From: Tellurirhabdus bombi | GTDB taxonomy: Bacteria; Bacteroidota; Bacteroidia; Cytophagales; Spirosomataceae | Length of the DNA: 64,000 nt | Assembly (NCBI RefSeq): GCF_021484805.1 | Contig: NZ_CP090557.1 | Span: forward strand, 3,174,001-3,238,000 | Direction of reading: 5' to 3' | Part shown: positions 33,184-42,430 of the stretch, piece by piece | Layout of the letters: each line of letters starts with the position of its first letter | Numbering within the stretch: position 1 is the stretch's first letter | Translations under genes and position numbers: made by a program | Notes under the pieces: generated by a model | What the model was told of the DNA's origin: nothing | The model's input: the letters and a program-made list of their open reading frames with translations, nothing else | The model's database searches: none

Positions 33184-36174
33184 ATGGCTAAACCACAAAA
33201 AAAACTGTTTCTGCTTGACGCGCTGGCGTTGATTTATCGTGCTCATTTTGCCTTTAGCAAAGCGCCCCGGATTAATTCCAAAGGATTGAATACCAGTGTA
33301 GTTTTTGGTTTTGCCAATGCCCTGCTTGAGATTCAACAGAAAGAAAAGCCCACGCACATTGGTGTCGCGTTTGATTCGTCGAAGAAGACATTCCGGCACG
33401 AAACGTTTGCGGAATACAAAGGCACGCGCCAAGCCCAACCCGAAGATATTTCGATTGCCATTCCCTATGTAAAACGATTAATCAAAGCGCTGGACATTCC
33501 GATTTTGATTCTGGATGGCTTCGAAGCGGATGATATTATCGGAACGATGGCGAAAAAAGCGGCTCGGGAAGATTTTGAAGTCTACATGATGACGCCGGAT
33601 AAAGATTTTGGCCAGTTAGTAGAAGAAAATATTCACATCTACAAACCCGCCTTCATGGGCAAGGCCGCCGAAAAGCTGGGCGTTGCCGAAGTGCTGGACC
33701 GCTGGCAAATCAAAGAAATCAGTCAGGTGACAGACATGCTGGGACTGGTTGGCGATTCGGTTGATAACATTCCGGGAATTCCGGGAATTGGCGAAAAAAC
33801 GGCGCAGAAGTTGATTGCCGAATATGAAACGGTAGAAAATCTGATTGCCAACGCGGATAAACTGAAGGGCAAGCTGCGGGAGAACGTGGAGAAATTCGCG
33901 CAGCAGGGCTTACTGTCTAAACAACTGGCTACCATTCACATTGACGTTCCGCTGGATTTTGACGAAACGGCGCTGTGTTGCAGCCAGCCCAACCAGGCCG
34001 ACTTGGCCGCTTTGCTGGACGAACTGGAGTTTCGCCAGCTACGAAAGCGGCTGTTAGGCGAAGATTACCCAGAAACGAACCCGTTTCCCGCTACGCCTGC
34101 CCGGGCAGGTACCCAAATGGGCCTTTTTGACGAGCAGGTGCTGGCCCCGGCAGCTCAACCCGCGGCGGAAAATCCATCGGGCACTGACGATCTGCCTTTC
34201 TCTTTAGATGACAATGAAAAGACGGCAGTTGTAACGCCAGCGGCTTCGGGGGCGTCGGCTACGCCAAAAGCGGTTACCGATTCGCAGAGCATTGAATCAG
34301 GAGAAGGTCCGGCCTACCTGAGTTATAGCTCCGAAGAGGCCGAAAATCACCCCGAGCGGCGAAAAGATATTTATTCGGTCGTTCACGATTATCGCCTGAT
34401 TGATACCCCGGAATTACGGCAGAGCCTGATTCACTACATGAGCCAGCAGGAGGCGGTTTGCTTCGACTCCGAAACGACGGCCATCAACCCCGTTGAGGCG
34501 GATCTGGTTGGATTGTCCTTTTCGTATCGCAAAGGGGAGGCCTTTTACGTGCCTATCCCCGCCGACCGCGCCGAAGCACAAGCCATTGTTGATGAATTTA
34601 AGGTAGTTCTGGAAAACCCGGCAATTATCAAAATTGGACAAAACCTGAAATATGACCTGCTGATGCTGAAGAAATACGGTGTTGAGGTGCAGGGAAAATT
34701 GTTCGATACGATGCTGGCGCACTACCTCATTGAACCGGAGCAGCGGCATAACATGGATATGATGTCCATGACGTACCTGAATTACCAGCCCGTTTCCATC
34801 GAAACGCTGATCGGCAAAAAAGGACCGAAACAGCTAAACATGCGCGATGTAGATGTGCAGAAAGTAGTGGAATACGCCGGTGAAGATGCGGATGTAACGC
34901 TGCAATTGAAAGAAATTTTCAGCCAAAAGCTGGGTAATGATCAGTTGACTAAGCTTTTTGAACAGGTTGAAATGCCCTTGGTGCGGGTTCTGGCCGACAT
35001 GGAGCTGGAAGGCGTGAAAGTAGATACCAACGCGCTGGCCGAACTTTCTGCCACGCTGGAAACCGACGTAAAACTGGTTCAGCAGGAGATTTATGAAATC
35101 GCCGGGGAGCCGTTCAATATCGGGTCGCCCAAGCAATTGGGGGAAGTTTTGTTCGACAGGCTAAAGCTGGATAAAAACGCAAAAAAGACCAAAACCGGCC
35201 AGTACGCTACGGGTGAAGAAATCTTGTCGGAACTGGAAGAAGAACACGAAATTGTTCGGAAAATTCTGGATTATCGCGAGCTGGTCAAACTGAAAAATAC
35301 GTACGTCGATGCACTGCCGCTGCTGATTAGCCCGCGTGACGGACGGATTCATACCTCGTTCAATCAGGCGGTGGCGGCAACCGGGCGGCTGAGTTCGACC
35401 AACCCAAATCTGCAAAACATTCCGATTCGGACACCGCGCGGTCAGGAAATCCGGAAGGCATTTGTGCCGCATAGCGAAGATTTTCTGATTATGTCAGCCG
35501 ATTATTCGCAGATTGAACTGCGCATCATGGCGTCGTTTAGTGGCGATCAAACCATGCTGGATGCGTTCACAAACGACATTGATATTCACTTGCAAACGGC
35601 CAGTAAGGTCTTTCACGTCCCTTTGAACGAAGTGACGGGAGACATGCGTCGGAAGGCGAAAATGGTCAATTTTGGGATTATTTACGGGATTTCGGCTTTT
35701 GGGTTGGCCCGTCGGTTGAAAGTGCCGCGCAAGGAAGCGTCGGAGATCATCAGCGAATATTTCCGGGAGTTTCCGGCCATCAAAGAGTACATGGACCGCA
35801 GCATCAACCTGGCCCGCGAACGGCAATATGCCGAAACGATTCTGGGGCGTCGGCGGTACCTGCGCGACATTAATTCCCGCAACATGACCGACCGGACCTT
35901 TGCGGAGCGAAACGCCATTAACGCTCCCATTCAGGGAACGGCTGCTGACATGATCAAGATTGCCATGATCAATATTCATGATTTTCTCCGTGAAAAGCGG
36001 ATGAAGTCACGCATGATTCTGACGGTGCATGACGAACTGGTTTTCGATGCGCACCGCAATGAGGTAGATGAGCTGAAAGAGGCGGTGGCTGACATCATGC
36101 GGAACGCAATACCGTTAGGCGTCAAAATGGAAACCGGCATTGGCCTGGGTGATAACTGGCTGCAAGCGCACTAA
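33184..36174 (+). CDS. polA: DNA polymerase I
   Basis: A 996-residue enzyme for Okazaki fragment maturation and repair. The 5'-3' exonuclease/FEN domain (1-290) has the GDSVDNIPGIPGIGEKTA loop. A low-complexity linker (about 295-380) is Ala/Pro/Ser-rich and longer than usual. The 3'-5' exonuclease domain (about 400-590) keeps its first metal motif, FDSETT, so proofreading looks intact. The polymerase domain has motif A DYSQIELRI (Asp773), motif B RRKAKMVNFGIIYG and motif C VHDELVFD (V948-D955). It is monocistronic between a promoter and a good terminator. Confidence 0.97.
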   Translation: MAKPQKKLFLLDALALIYRAHFAFSKAPRINSKGLNTSVVFGFANALLEIQQKEKPTHIGVAFDSSKKTFRHETFAEYKGTRQAQPEDISIAIPYVKRLIKALDIPILILDGFEADDIIGTMAKKAAREDFEVYMMTPDKDFGQLVEENIHIYKPAFMGKAAEKLGVAEVLDRWQIKEISQVTDMLGLVGDSVDNIPGIPGIGEKTAQKLIAEYETVENLIANADKLKGKLRENVEKFAQQGLLSKQLATIHIDVPLDFDETALCCSQPNQADLAALLDELEFRQLRKRLLGEDYPETNPFPATPARAGTQMGLFDEQVLAPAAQPAAENPSGTDDLPFSLDDNEKTAVVTPAASGASATPKAVTDSQSIESGEGPAYLSYSSEEAENHPERRKDIYSVVHDYRLIDTPELRQSLIHYMSQQEAVCFDSETTAINPVEADLVGLSFSYRKGEAFYVPIPADRAEAQAIVDEFKVVLENPAIIKIGQNLKYDLLMLKKYGVEVQGKLFDTMLAHYLIEPEQRHNMDMMSMTYLNYQPVSIETLIGKKGPKQLNMRDVDVQKVVEYAGEDADVTLQLKEIFSQKLGNDQLTKLFEQVEMPLVRVLADMELEGVKVDTNALAELSATLETDVKLVQQEIYEIAGEPFNIGSPKQLGEVLFDRLKLDKNAKKTKTGQYATGEEILSELEEEHEIVRKILDYRELVKLKNTYVDALPLLISPRDGRIHTSFNQAVAATGRLSSTNPNLQNIPIRTPRGQEIRKAFVPHSEDFLIMSADYSQIELRIMASFSGDQTMLDAFTNDIDIHLQTASKVFHVPLNEVTGDMRRKAKMVNFGIIYGISAFGLARRLKVPRKEASEIISEYFREFPAIKEYMDRSINLARERQYAETILGRRRYLRDINSRNMTDRTFAERNAINAPIQGTAADMIKIAMINIHDFLREKRMKSRMILTVHDELVFDAHRNEVDELKEAVADIMRNAIPLGVKMETGIGLGDNWLQAH

Positions 36175-36194
36175 GCGACCCAACTAGATTTTAT

Positions 36195-36227
36195 AAAAGC
36201 CCGGACTTGTATTCGGGCTTTTCTTTT
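36195..36227 (+). terminator. Terminator after polA
   Basis: AAAAGCCCG (36195-36203) pairs with CGGGCTTTT (36214-36222); CTTTT follows. Confidence 0.85.
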
Positions 36228-36228
36228 G

Positions 36229-36253
36229 TCGCACAATTTGTGCGAAATCGCAC
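36229..36253. promoter_or_regulatory. Palindromic operator candidate upstream of the efflux operon
   Basis: TCGCACAA-T-TTGTGCGA (36229-36245) is a perfect 8-bp inverted repeat with a one-base centre, and a further TCGCAC half-site follows at 36248-36253. An ACTAG-TT-CTAGT palindrome lies at 36261-36272. The spacing and third half-site look like binding sites for a dimeric regulator, for example the NtrC-type regulator encoded in the operon. No T-run follows closely enough for a standard terminator, though TTTTTT at 36255 leaves that open. Confidence 0.5.
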
Positions 36254-36306
36254 GTTTTTTACTAGTTCTAGTTTTGGTAATTGTTTGATTATTAGGAGGT
36301 AATATA

Positions 36307-36360
36307 ATGGCACATCCTTTGGGTCTGTTTATGGAAACAGTACAGACGCATGGATCGTGA
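36307..36360 (+). CDS. Possible 17-residue leader peptide with strong Shine-Dalgarno
   Basis: AGGAGGT at 36294-36300 precedes ATG 36307 by six bases. The frame encodes MAHPLGLFMETVQTHGS and its TGA (36358-36360) overlaps the start of the HlyD-like gene at 36350. Strong Shine-Dalgarno sequences are rare in Bacteroidota, and a terminal overlap suggests translational coupling. It also overlaps a sigma-54-like element at 36308-36323, so both cannot function in the same transcript. Too short to be confident it is translated. Confidence 0.35.
   Translation: MAHPLGLFMETVQTHGS
36308..36323 (+). promoter_or_regulatory. Near-consensus sigma-54 (-24/-12) promoter
   Basis: TGGCACATCCTTTGGG agrees with TGGCAC-N5-TTGC except that the -12 GC reads GG. 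The GG pair at 36309-36310 is exactly ten bases from the second pair. Transcription would start near 36334, before ATG 36350. The operon encodes a sigma-54-dependent regulator, and no TAnnTTTG box was seen upstream. The mismatch is at a normally strict position. Confidence 0.4.
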
Positions 36361-37609
36361 AGTTTCAATCGAATATGTAAAACAAACCCGTCGCCGAAGT
36401 TGGCTGATTGGGCTACTCCTTGTTGGCTGCCTGGTGATTGCGTTGGTCTGGTTCCGGTCGTTTCTCGAAACCTCAGTCAACGCTTCCGAAATACGGACGG
36501 CCACGGCTGAACGAGGCAGTGTTGAGAACACGCTCAATGCCACGGGTGAGATTATACCGGCCTACGAACAAATCATCACCAGCCCCATCCGCGCCAGCAT
36601 CCGGCGCGTACTCCTAACTCCCGGCACCCGCGTCCGAACAGGGCAAGCCATCCTGGAACTGGACAAATCCCTTTCTCTTTTTGAGTTGGAAAAGCTGAAA
36701 GATCAGTTAGCCCTCAAGCAAAACGGCATCGATCAGCTGCGGATGAAACTCAATAAAAACCTCTATGATTCGGAGGTGTCTGATCAGATTAAATCCCTCA
36801 ATATCAATAAACTGAAAGCCGAGCTGGAAGACACGCGTCGCCTCCAGAAAGTGGGCGGCCGGACGCTCGAGGACGTTACGCGGGCCGAAAATGCCCTACG
36901 CATTGCCGAACTAGAGAAAAAGCAACTGGAAAACGACCTTTCCTATAACCGGCAGTCGATGGGGGCGAGCCTGCGCGAATCACAACTTCAGGCCCAAATC
37001 GAAGGGAAAAACCTGAAAGAACTCGAGCACAAATTGAAACAGGCCGACATCCTGACCGACCGCGAAGGGGTGCTGACCTGGGTGAATGAAAACATCGGTA
37101 CAGCGGTCAACGAAGGTGAAATGTTAGCGAAACTGGCCGATTTAGGCAGTTTCCGGGTGGAAGCGTCCGCCGCTGATATGTATGCCGACCGGATCAAATC
37201 GGGCATTCCGGTTATTGTGAAACTCAACGAAACCAGCCTACGGGGCCTAATTGCCCAGGTAAAGCCTTCAGTTCAGAATAACGTGGTGCAGTTTGCCGTG
37301 CAGTTGGAAAACAACCGCCACGCGTCGCTGCGACCGAACATGAAAGTAGAAGTTTTTATCGTCACTGATCGGAGTGCAAACGCGGTGCGAATTGCCAACG
37401 GCCCTGCCTTTAAAGGGAAAAAACGCCAATCCGTATTTGTCGTGAAACCCAACGGAACGGCCGAGCGGCGCGAAGTGGAAATTGGCTTAACCAACTTTGA
37501 TCACGTCGAACTGAAAAGTGGCGTGCAGGTGGGCGAAAAAGTCATTGTTTCGGATTTGAGCCGGTTTGAACACCTGGATAAGATTACCATAAACAACAAA
37601 GCGGATTAA
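36350..37609 (+). CDS. Efflux periplasmic adaptor (HlyD/MacA family)
   Basis: A 419-residue membrane-fusion protein. One N-terminal membrane helix (about 20-40) is followed by a biotinyl-lipoyl half (about 65-100), a coiled-coil hairpin (about 105-225), the second lipoyl half (DREGVLTWVNENIGTAVNEGEML) and a beta-barrel domain with KSGIPVIVKL. It bridges the inner-membrane ABC permeases and the TolC-like channel. It is the first gene of the operon 36350-42360 and continues functionally to the regulators at 42431-45122. The upstream leader is described separately. Confidence 0.92.
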   Translation: MDREVSIEYVKQTRRRSWLIGLLLVGCLVIALVWFRSFLETSVNASEIRTATAERGSVENTLNATGEIIPAYEQIITSPIRASIRRVLLTPGTRVRTGQAILELDKSLSLFELEKLKDQLALKQNGIDQLRMKLNKNLYDSEVSDQIKSLNINKLKAELEDTRRLQKVGGRTLEDVTRAENALRIAELEKKQLENDLSYNRQSMGASLRESQLQAQIEGKNLKELEHKLKQADILTDREGVLTWVNENIGTAVNEGEMLAKLADLGSFRVEASAADMYADRIKSGIPVIVKLNETSLRGLIAQVKPSVQNNVVQFAVQLENNRHASLRPNMKVEVFIVTDRSANAVRIANGPAFKGKKRQSVFVVKPNGTAERREVEIGLTNFDHVELKSGVQVGEKVIVSDLSRFEHLDKITINNKAD

Positions 37610-37628
37610 GCCTCGGGCCATACCAGGA

Positions 37629-39074
37629 ATGAAAAAGCTTTTACTCCTTATTTTACTGCTGCTCCTAAAACAGCTAACCCAGGCCCAGCCGCAGATTCTA
37701 ACGCTTGATGATGTGGTACAGATGGCCAAAGGGCAGTCGGTGGCGGCGCGGCAGGTGCAAACCCAGAAGAAAACGAATTACTGGCGATACCGCTCGTTTC
37801 TAGCCGATTATAAGCCTCAGTTGACCCTGAGCGGCACGTTACCTGGTTTTACACGCTCTTTTGTGGAGGTGCAGCAGCCCGACGGAACCATTGATTTTCG
37901 GCCTATTTCGAATAATAATTCGCTGCTCAATTTGGCACTTACCCAAAGCATTGCCCGAACGGGAGGGACTATTTACGTGCAAAAACAGATGCAGCGTTTT
38001 GATGATTTTGTGCGAAAAAATACCCTATACAACGGGATTCCATTCGACGTAGGGTTTACGCAGCCCCTATTTCGCTTTAACCCCATGAAGTGGGAGCGGC
38101 GCATTGAGCCCCTGAAATACGAGGAAGGAAACCAGCAGGCCATTGAAGAATTTGAGCAGGTGGGCGTATCGGCAACGAGTCTATATTTTGATTTGCTGGT
38201 GGCGCAGGTGAATTTGCAGATTGCCGAGAAGAACCGGAGCAATAACGACACGCTTTATAAAATTGCCCAGAAAAAGCTGGAATTAGGGAAAATATCCCAG
38301 AATGACATTTTGCAACTTCAGCTTGGTGTCCTGACCGCCCTGAAAGATCTGGCGTCGGCGCAACAAGCGGCAGAGGTCGCTTCGCTGAAACTGAAGGCGT
38401 ACATCGGCTACCGGGATGAACGGCGGTTGCAACTGGCCGTTCCCGCCCGGATTGAGGAGTTTGCCATTGACATGCAAAAGGCGTTAAAAGAAGCTTTTTC
38501 TAACCGCGCGGACGCCATCGCGTTTCGGCGGCGGTTGCTGGAAGCCAGTCGGGACGTGGACAAAGCCAAAAAAGACAACGGACTAAATGCCAGCCTGAAC
38601 GCGGCTTTTGGCCTCTCCAACCGGGGGCAGCGCCCCGTGGATGTGTACCGGCATCCCCAGGACCGGCAGTTTGTGGAAATTCAGTTTAATCTGCCGCTCG
38701 TCACTTACGGTCGCGCCCAGGCCCGGACCGAGACGGCCAAAGCCAACCAGCAACTGGCGCAGCAGTCCGTGGAGCAGGACAAGCTTACCTTCGAGCAGGA
38801 GATTTATACGCAGGTGACGCTGCTGGAAATGCTTCGAAAACAGGTTCGCTTGACCGCCGAAGCCGACGGAATTGCTGCCAACCGCTACCAGATCGCGCAG
38901 GATCGATTTTTACTTAGTGACCTGAGTGTAACGGATTTAGGGATTGCTACGCAGGATAAAGACCGCGCCAAACGCGATTACATCATTGCTCTGCGCGACT
39001 ATTGGCAATCGTACTTTACGCTCCGGCAATTGACCTTGTATGATTTTGAACGAAATGAAAAAATTAGCTACTAA
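37629..39074 (+). CDS. TolC-family outer-membrane efflux protein
   Basis: A 481-residue protein with a signal peptide (MKKLLLLILLLLLKQLTQAQ). Two internally related halves of alpha-helical barrel follow, visible in the repeated long Gln/Ala/Leu-rich helices, for example VQTQKKTNYWRYRSF and ARTETAKANQQLAQQSVEQ. Outer-membrane strands show up as short beta segments near 75-105 and 330-360. It is the channel of the MacAB-like pump and lies 19 bases downstream of the adaptor gene. Confidence 0.9.
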   Translation: MKKLLLLILLLLLKQLTQAQPQILTLDDVVQMAKGQSVAARQVQTQKKTNYWRYRSFLADYKPQLTLSGTLPGFTRSFVEVQQPDGTIDFRPISNNNSLLNLALTQSIARTGGTIYVQKQMQRFDDFVRKNTLYNGIPFDVGFTQPLFRFNPMKWERRIEPLKYEEGNQQAIEEFEQVGVSATSLYFDLLVAQVNLQIAEKNRSNNDTLYKIAQKKLELGKISQNDILQLQLGVLTALKDLASAQQAAEVASLKLKAYIGYRDERRLQLAVPARIEEFAIDMQKALKEAFSNRADAIAFRRRLLEASRDVDKAKKDNGLNASLNAAFGLSNRGQRPVDVYRHPQDRQFVEIQFNLPLVTYGRAQARTETAKANQQLAQQSVEQDKLTFEQEIYTQVTLLEMLRKQVRLTAEADGIAANRYQIAQDRFLLSDLSVTDLGIATQDKDRAKRDYIIALRDYWQSYFTLRQLTLYDFERNEKISY

Positions 39075-39086
39075 ACAAGATACCTA

Positions 39087-39794
39087 ATGATCACCCTCTC
39101 CAACATCGAAAAAGTATACCGTACCAGTTCGGTTGAAACGCTGGCGCTGAATAACATCAATCTGACCATCAACAAAGGTGAATTTGCCTCAATCATGGGG
39201 CCTTCGGGTTGCGGCAAAAGTACCTTGATGAACATCATGGGGTTGCTCGATATACCAAGCAGCGGAACCATTGCGGTTGATGGAAAACAAGTTACCAGCT
39301 ATAAAGACAAAGAGCTAGCCCGGCTGCGGAATGAGAAAATTGGCTTTATTTTTCAAAGTTTTCACCTGATTAATGACTTGTCGGTGCTCGACAATGTGGA
39401 AATACCGTTGCTCTACCGCAAGGGAAATGAATCGGGGAAGTCGCGGCGGGAACTGGCGAAAGAGGCGCTGGAACGCGTCGGCCTGGGCAATCGGATGAAG
39501 CACTTTCCCCGGCAGCTATCGGGTGGGCAAAAACAACGCGTTGCTATCGCGCGGGCTATTGTGGGACAGCCGGAAATCATTCTGGCCGATGAGCCAACCG
39601 GAAACTTGGACAGCGCGATGGGAAACGAGATTTTAGCCATTCTACAAGGGCTGAACCGCGACGGAAGCACCATCATCATGGTAACGCACGACGAAGAAAT
39701 GGCCCGGAAAACACACCGCCTCATCCGACTATTTGACGGAACGCAGGTGGCGGACACGACATTACAGGGACAGTTAACCAACCAGGTAAAATAA
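39087..39794 (+). CDS. ABC transporter ATPase (MacB/LolD type)
   Basis: A 235-residue ATPase. Walker A is GPSGCGKST (38-46), Q-loop FIFQSFHLI, signature [14 protein letters not shown] and Walker [14 protein letters not shown]. It drives the FtsX-type permeases that follow. It starts 12 bases after the TolC stop, within the same operon. The [11 protein letters not shown] ending is normal for the LolD/MacB group. Confidence 0.94.
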   Translation: MITLSNIEKVYRTSSVETLALNNINLTINKGEFASIMGPSGCGKSTLMNIMGLLDIPSSGTIAVDGKQVTSYKDKELARLRNEKIGFIFQSFHLINDLSVLDNVEIPLLYRKGNESGKSRRELAKEALERVGLGNRMKHFPRQLSGGQKQRVAIARAIVGQPEIILADEPTGNLDSAMGNEILAILQGLNRDGSTIIMVTHDEEMARKTHRLIRLFDGTQVADTTLQGQLTNQVK

Positions 39795-39801
39795 TTGATT
39801 C

Positions 39802-41049
39802 ATGCTACTGAACTACATCAAAATAGCCTGGAAGGTATTGCTTCGGCACCCGTTCTATACCTTCATTACGTTGTTTGGCATTAGCCTGACGCTCACGGTC
39901 TTGATCGTGATGACGTCCTTCGTGGATCACCTGATTGGGAGCCATTATCCCGAATACAAGCGGGATCGGATGCTTTACATCCAGCGGGTTGTTCGGCAGG
40001 ATTCGGCCCAGCAAGGGCGCAACATGGGGCCAGTCAGCTTTTCGTTCCTGACCAAATACGTCAAAACCCTGAAAACGCCCGAACGTGTGGGCATTGCGTC
40101 TGCTTTCGGATTTGCCAATGCGTACGTGAGAGATCGGCGGATTAGCCTGCAAACGAAAGTGACCGACGCTGATTTCTGGCAGGTGACCGACTTTGAATTT
40201 CTGGAGGGAAAGCCCTTTAATGAGCAGAATATTGCCAATGGAGACCACGTTGCCGTCATCACGGACGACATCAAACGCCAATATTTCGATGATCCGACCC
40301 AACCCGTAGTTGGTAAAAATATTGAAGTAGACAATGTGAATTATCGAATTATCGGTGTTCTCAAGGGAGCGCCCGTAACCCGCCTTTACACGTCTGCCGA
40401 TATTTATTTCCCCTACACAATTCCCAAAAGCAACTATAAAGATTCTGGTTTTGGAGGACAGTATATTGCATTTCTGCTCGCTCATAAGGAAGAAGATATT
40501 CCCAAGATACAAGCGGAGTTTAACGATGCCGTCCGGCGGATTCCGCTCCCGCAAGTGGATAATGGCTTCAAGGTGTATCATCTGGAAGTTTCTGCCAACA
40601 ACTACCTGGGCAGTCTGCTGAGTACGTTTCCGTTTTTATCAGGCAACGATAAGGGGTATTTCTATCTGGTCCTTGGGCTTTTTATGCTGCTCTTTATGAG
40701 TCTTCCGGCTATTAATCTGGTGAATTTGAACGTAAGTCGGATCATGGAAAGAGCCTCTGAAATTGGCGTTCGGAAGGCATTTGGCGCGCCAACGTTGATC
40801 TTGATGGGTCAGTTTATCATCGAAAACTTATTCATTACGGCCATTGGCGGGGCGATTGCGCTGGCTCTTTCCGCACTCGTGATCTATTTTATCAACCAAA
40901 GCGGCTGGATTGCCAAAGCCGATCTAACCGTCAACCTGCCCGTATTTGCGATAAGCCTGCTGGTTTCTTTTGTGTTTGGTCTGTTATCGGGCTTAGTACC
41001 TGCTCTGCGTATGTCGAAACTAACCATTGTCGAGGCGCTGAAAGCTTAA
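39802..41049 (+). CDS. FtsX/MacB-like ABC permease, first copy
   Basis: A 415-residue protein with four helices (about 20-40, 290-315, 335-360 and 375-400) and a periplasmic domain between the first and second. NLVNLNVSRIMERASEIGVRKAFGAP is the conserved FtsX coupling segment. It starts eight bases after the ATPase. It likely pairs with the second permease as a heterodimer. The long hydrophilic region (about 60-270) is the periplasmic core domain. Confidence 0.92.
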   Translation: MLLNYIKIAWKVLLRHPFYTFITLFGISLTLTVLIVMTSFVDHLIGSHYPEYKRDRMLYIQRVVRQDSAQQGRNMGPVSFSFLTKYVKTLKTPERVGIASAFGFANAYVRDRRISLQTKVTDADFWQVTDFEFLEGKPFNEQNIANGDHVAVITDDIKRQYFDDPTQPVVGKNIEVDNVNYRIIGVLKGAPVTRLYTSADIYFPYTIPKSNYKDSGFGGQYIAFLLAHKEEDIPKIQAEFNDAVRRIPLPQVDNGFKVYHLEVSANNYLGSLLSTFPFLSGNDKGYFYLVLGLFMLLFMSLPAINLVNLNVSRIMERASEIGVRKAFGAPTLILMGQFIIENLFITAIGGAIALALSALVIYFINQSGWIAKADLTVNLPVFAISLLVSFVFGLLSGLVPALRMSKLTIVEALKA

Positions 41050-41054
41050 AAGGT

Positions 41055-41177
41055 ACAAAGAGCGAAAGAGGCGAAGAGTGAAAGAGCGATAAAGCCCGAT
41101 CACATTTCCGTTCTGTTGCTCCTCCAGATCGCTCTTTCGCTCTTTATCGCTTTCACTCATTAATTAAATCACTCATT
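41055..41177. repeat. GAGYGAAA intergenic repeat, copy D
   Basis: The largest copy, with the clearest hairpin: AAAGAGCGAAAGAG at 41057-41070 is the exact complement of CTCTTTCGCTCTTT at 41132-41145, and weaker pairing extends to both sides. It fills the spacer between the two permease genes of one operon, so transcription must run through it. Confidence 0.85.
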
Positions 41178-41187
41178 CAAAATAGCG

Positions 41188-42360
41188 ATGTTACAACACC
41201 TTTTTAAACTCATGTGGAACAAGAAGCGGGCGCATGGCCTGCTGATTGTCGAGATACTAGCCGCCTTTCTGGTTTTATTTGGGGTGAGTAGTTTGATTAT
41301 CAAAAGTTTACGGAACTACAACGAGCCGATTGGCTACGAATACAAGAATGTATGGGCTATTGATTTCAACTCCAATGGAGCAAACATATCCGATTCGCTG
41401 AAAATTGAGGTATTACAGCAGGTCAAGGTTCGGGCAGCTGCTTATCCGGAAGTAGAGGCATCCAGTTGGGTGTCCAATAATAGCCCAATGGCGATGAGCT
41501 CCATGACAAACAGTGTCGAATACAATAAAACCAGCATCAGCGCAAATAGCTTAAATGTTGACAAGGATTTTGCGAAAGTAATGGGCGTGGCCGTGCGGGA
41601 AGGGCGTTGGTTCGACAAGGCTGACGAATCTGGTGATCAGGAAGTTGTTGTTATTAATGAACCACTAAAAAAAGCCTTGTTTGGCGAAGGCCAGGCTGTT
41701 GGGAAAATCATCAATGAGGGCACAAAATGCCGGGTTGTTGGCGTGATCGGTAATTTTAAACCGGGTGGTGAGTATCAGGAAAACGCCCTTTGCATCTTTC
41801 GGCTGGCGAAAGGACAGCAGCAGGCATGGACAAGCAATTTACTCGTGAAAGTAAAACCAGGGACCGATGCCGTCTTCGAGGGAAAGATGATGAAGGACTT
41901 TGGTAATCTGGCTAAAGGCTGGAACCTGGATCTGTCGTACATGGAAAAACAGCGGAAAAACCAGCATAATCTAGTGTTGGTACCCGTTATTATTTTTCTC
42001 ATTATCAGTGGTTTTTTGCTGATCAATGTTGCTTTGGGACTGTTCGGAATTTTGAACCTTAGTATCGCCAAACGGCGCGAGGAGATTGGCCTACGCCGGG
42101 CGTTGGGAGCCACCGAAAGCGGAATTAGCTGGCAGTTTGTCGGCGAAATCTGGGTCATAGCTACCTTTGGGCTCTTGATTGGATTACTGTTTGCCGTCCA
42201 GTTTCCGCTCATGAATGTATTTGATCTGGACACCAGTATTTACGTCATGGCCATTCTGGTTTCTATTGCGGTGATCTACGGAATCGTAACCCTTTGCGCG
42301 TTTTACCCAAGTCGGCAGGCAGCCACGATTCAGCCGGCGCTGGCTTTGCATGAGGAATAG
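41188..42360 (+). CDS. FtsX/MacB-like ABC permease, second copy
   Basis: A 390-residue permease with one N-terminal helix and three C-terminal helices. Its coupling segment GLFGILNLSIAKRREEIGLRRALGA is close to that of the first copy. The periplasmic domain (about 50-265) differs. It probably forms the second half of the pump, or a heterodimer partner. It begins 11 bases after the repeat that separates it from the first permease, so that hairpin may lower its expression relative to the upstream genes. Confidence 0.9.
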   Translation: MLQHLFKLMWNKKRAHGLLIVEILAAFLVLFGVSSLIIKSLRNYNEPIGYEYKNVWAIDFNSNGANISDSLKIEVLQQVKVRAAAYPEVEASSWVSNNSPMAMSSMTNSVEYNKTSISANSLNVDKDFAKVMGVAVREGRWFDKADESGDQEVVVINEPLKKALFGEGQAVGKIINEGTKCRVVGVIGNFKPGGEYQENALCIFRLAKGQQQAWTSNLLVKVKPGTDAVFEGKMMKDFGNLAKGWNLDLSYMEKQRKNQHNLVLVPVIIFLIISGFLLINVALGLFGILNLSIAKRREEIGLRRALGATESGISWQFVGEIWVIATFGLLIGLLFAVQFPLMNVFDLDTSIYVMAILVSIAVIYGIVTLCAFYPSRQAATIQPALALHEE

Positions 42361-42430
42361 GAAAAGAAGAAAATAAAGCCTTTTGCCTTAGTCGCTCGCC
42401 GGGATTGATTATTCATCTTAAATTGCCAGT

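Noticed and set aside
34080-34330. Suspected frameshift in polA at the Ala/Pro-rich linker
   Set aside because: The frame is continuous from 33184 to 36174 and both flanking domains are complete; this is a natural low-complexity linker.
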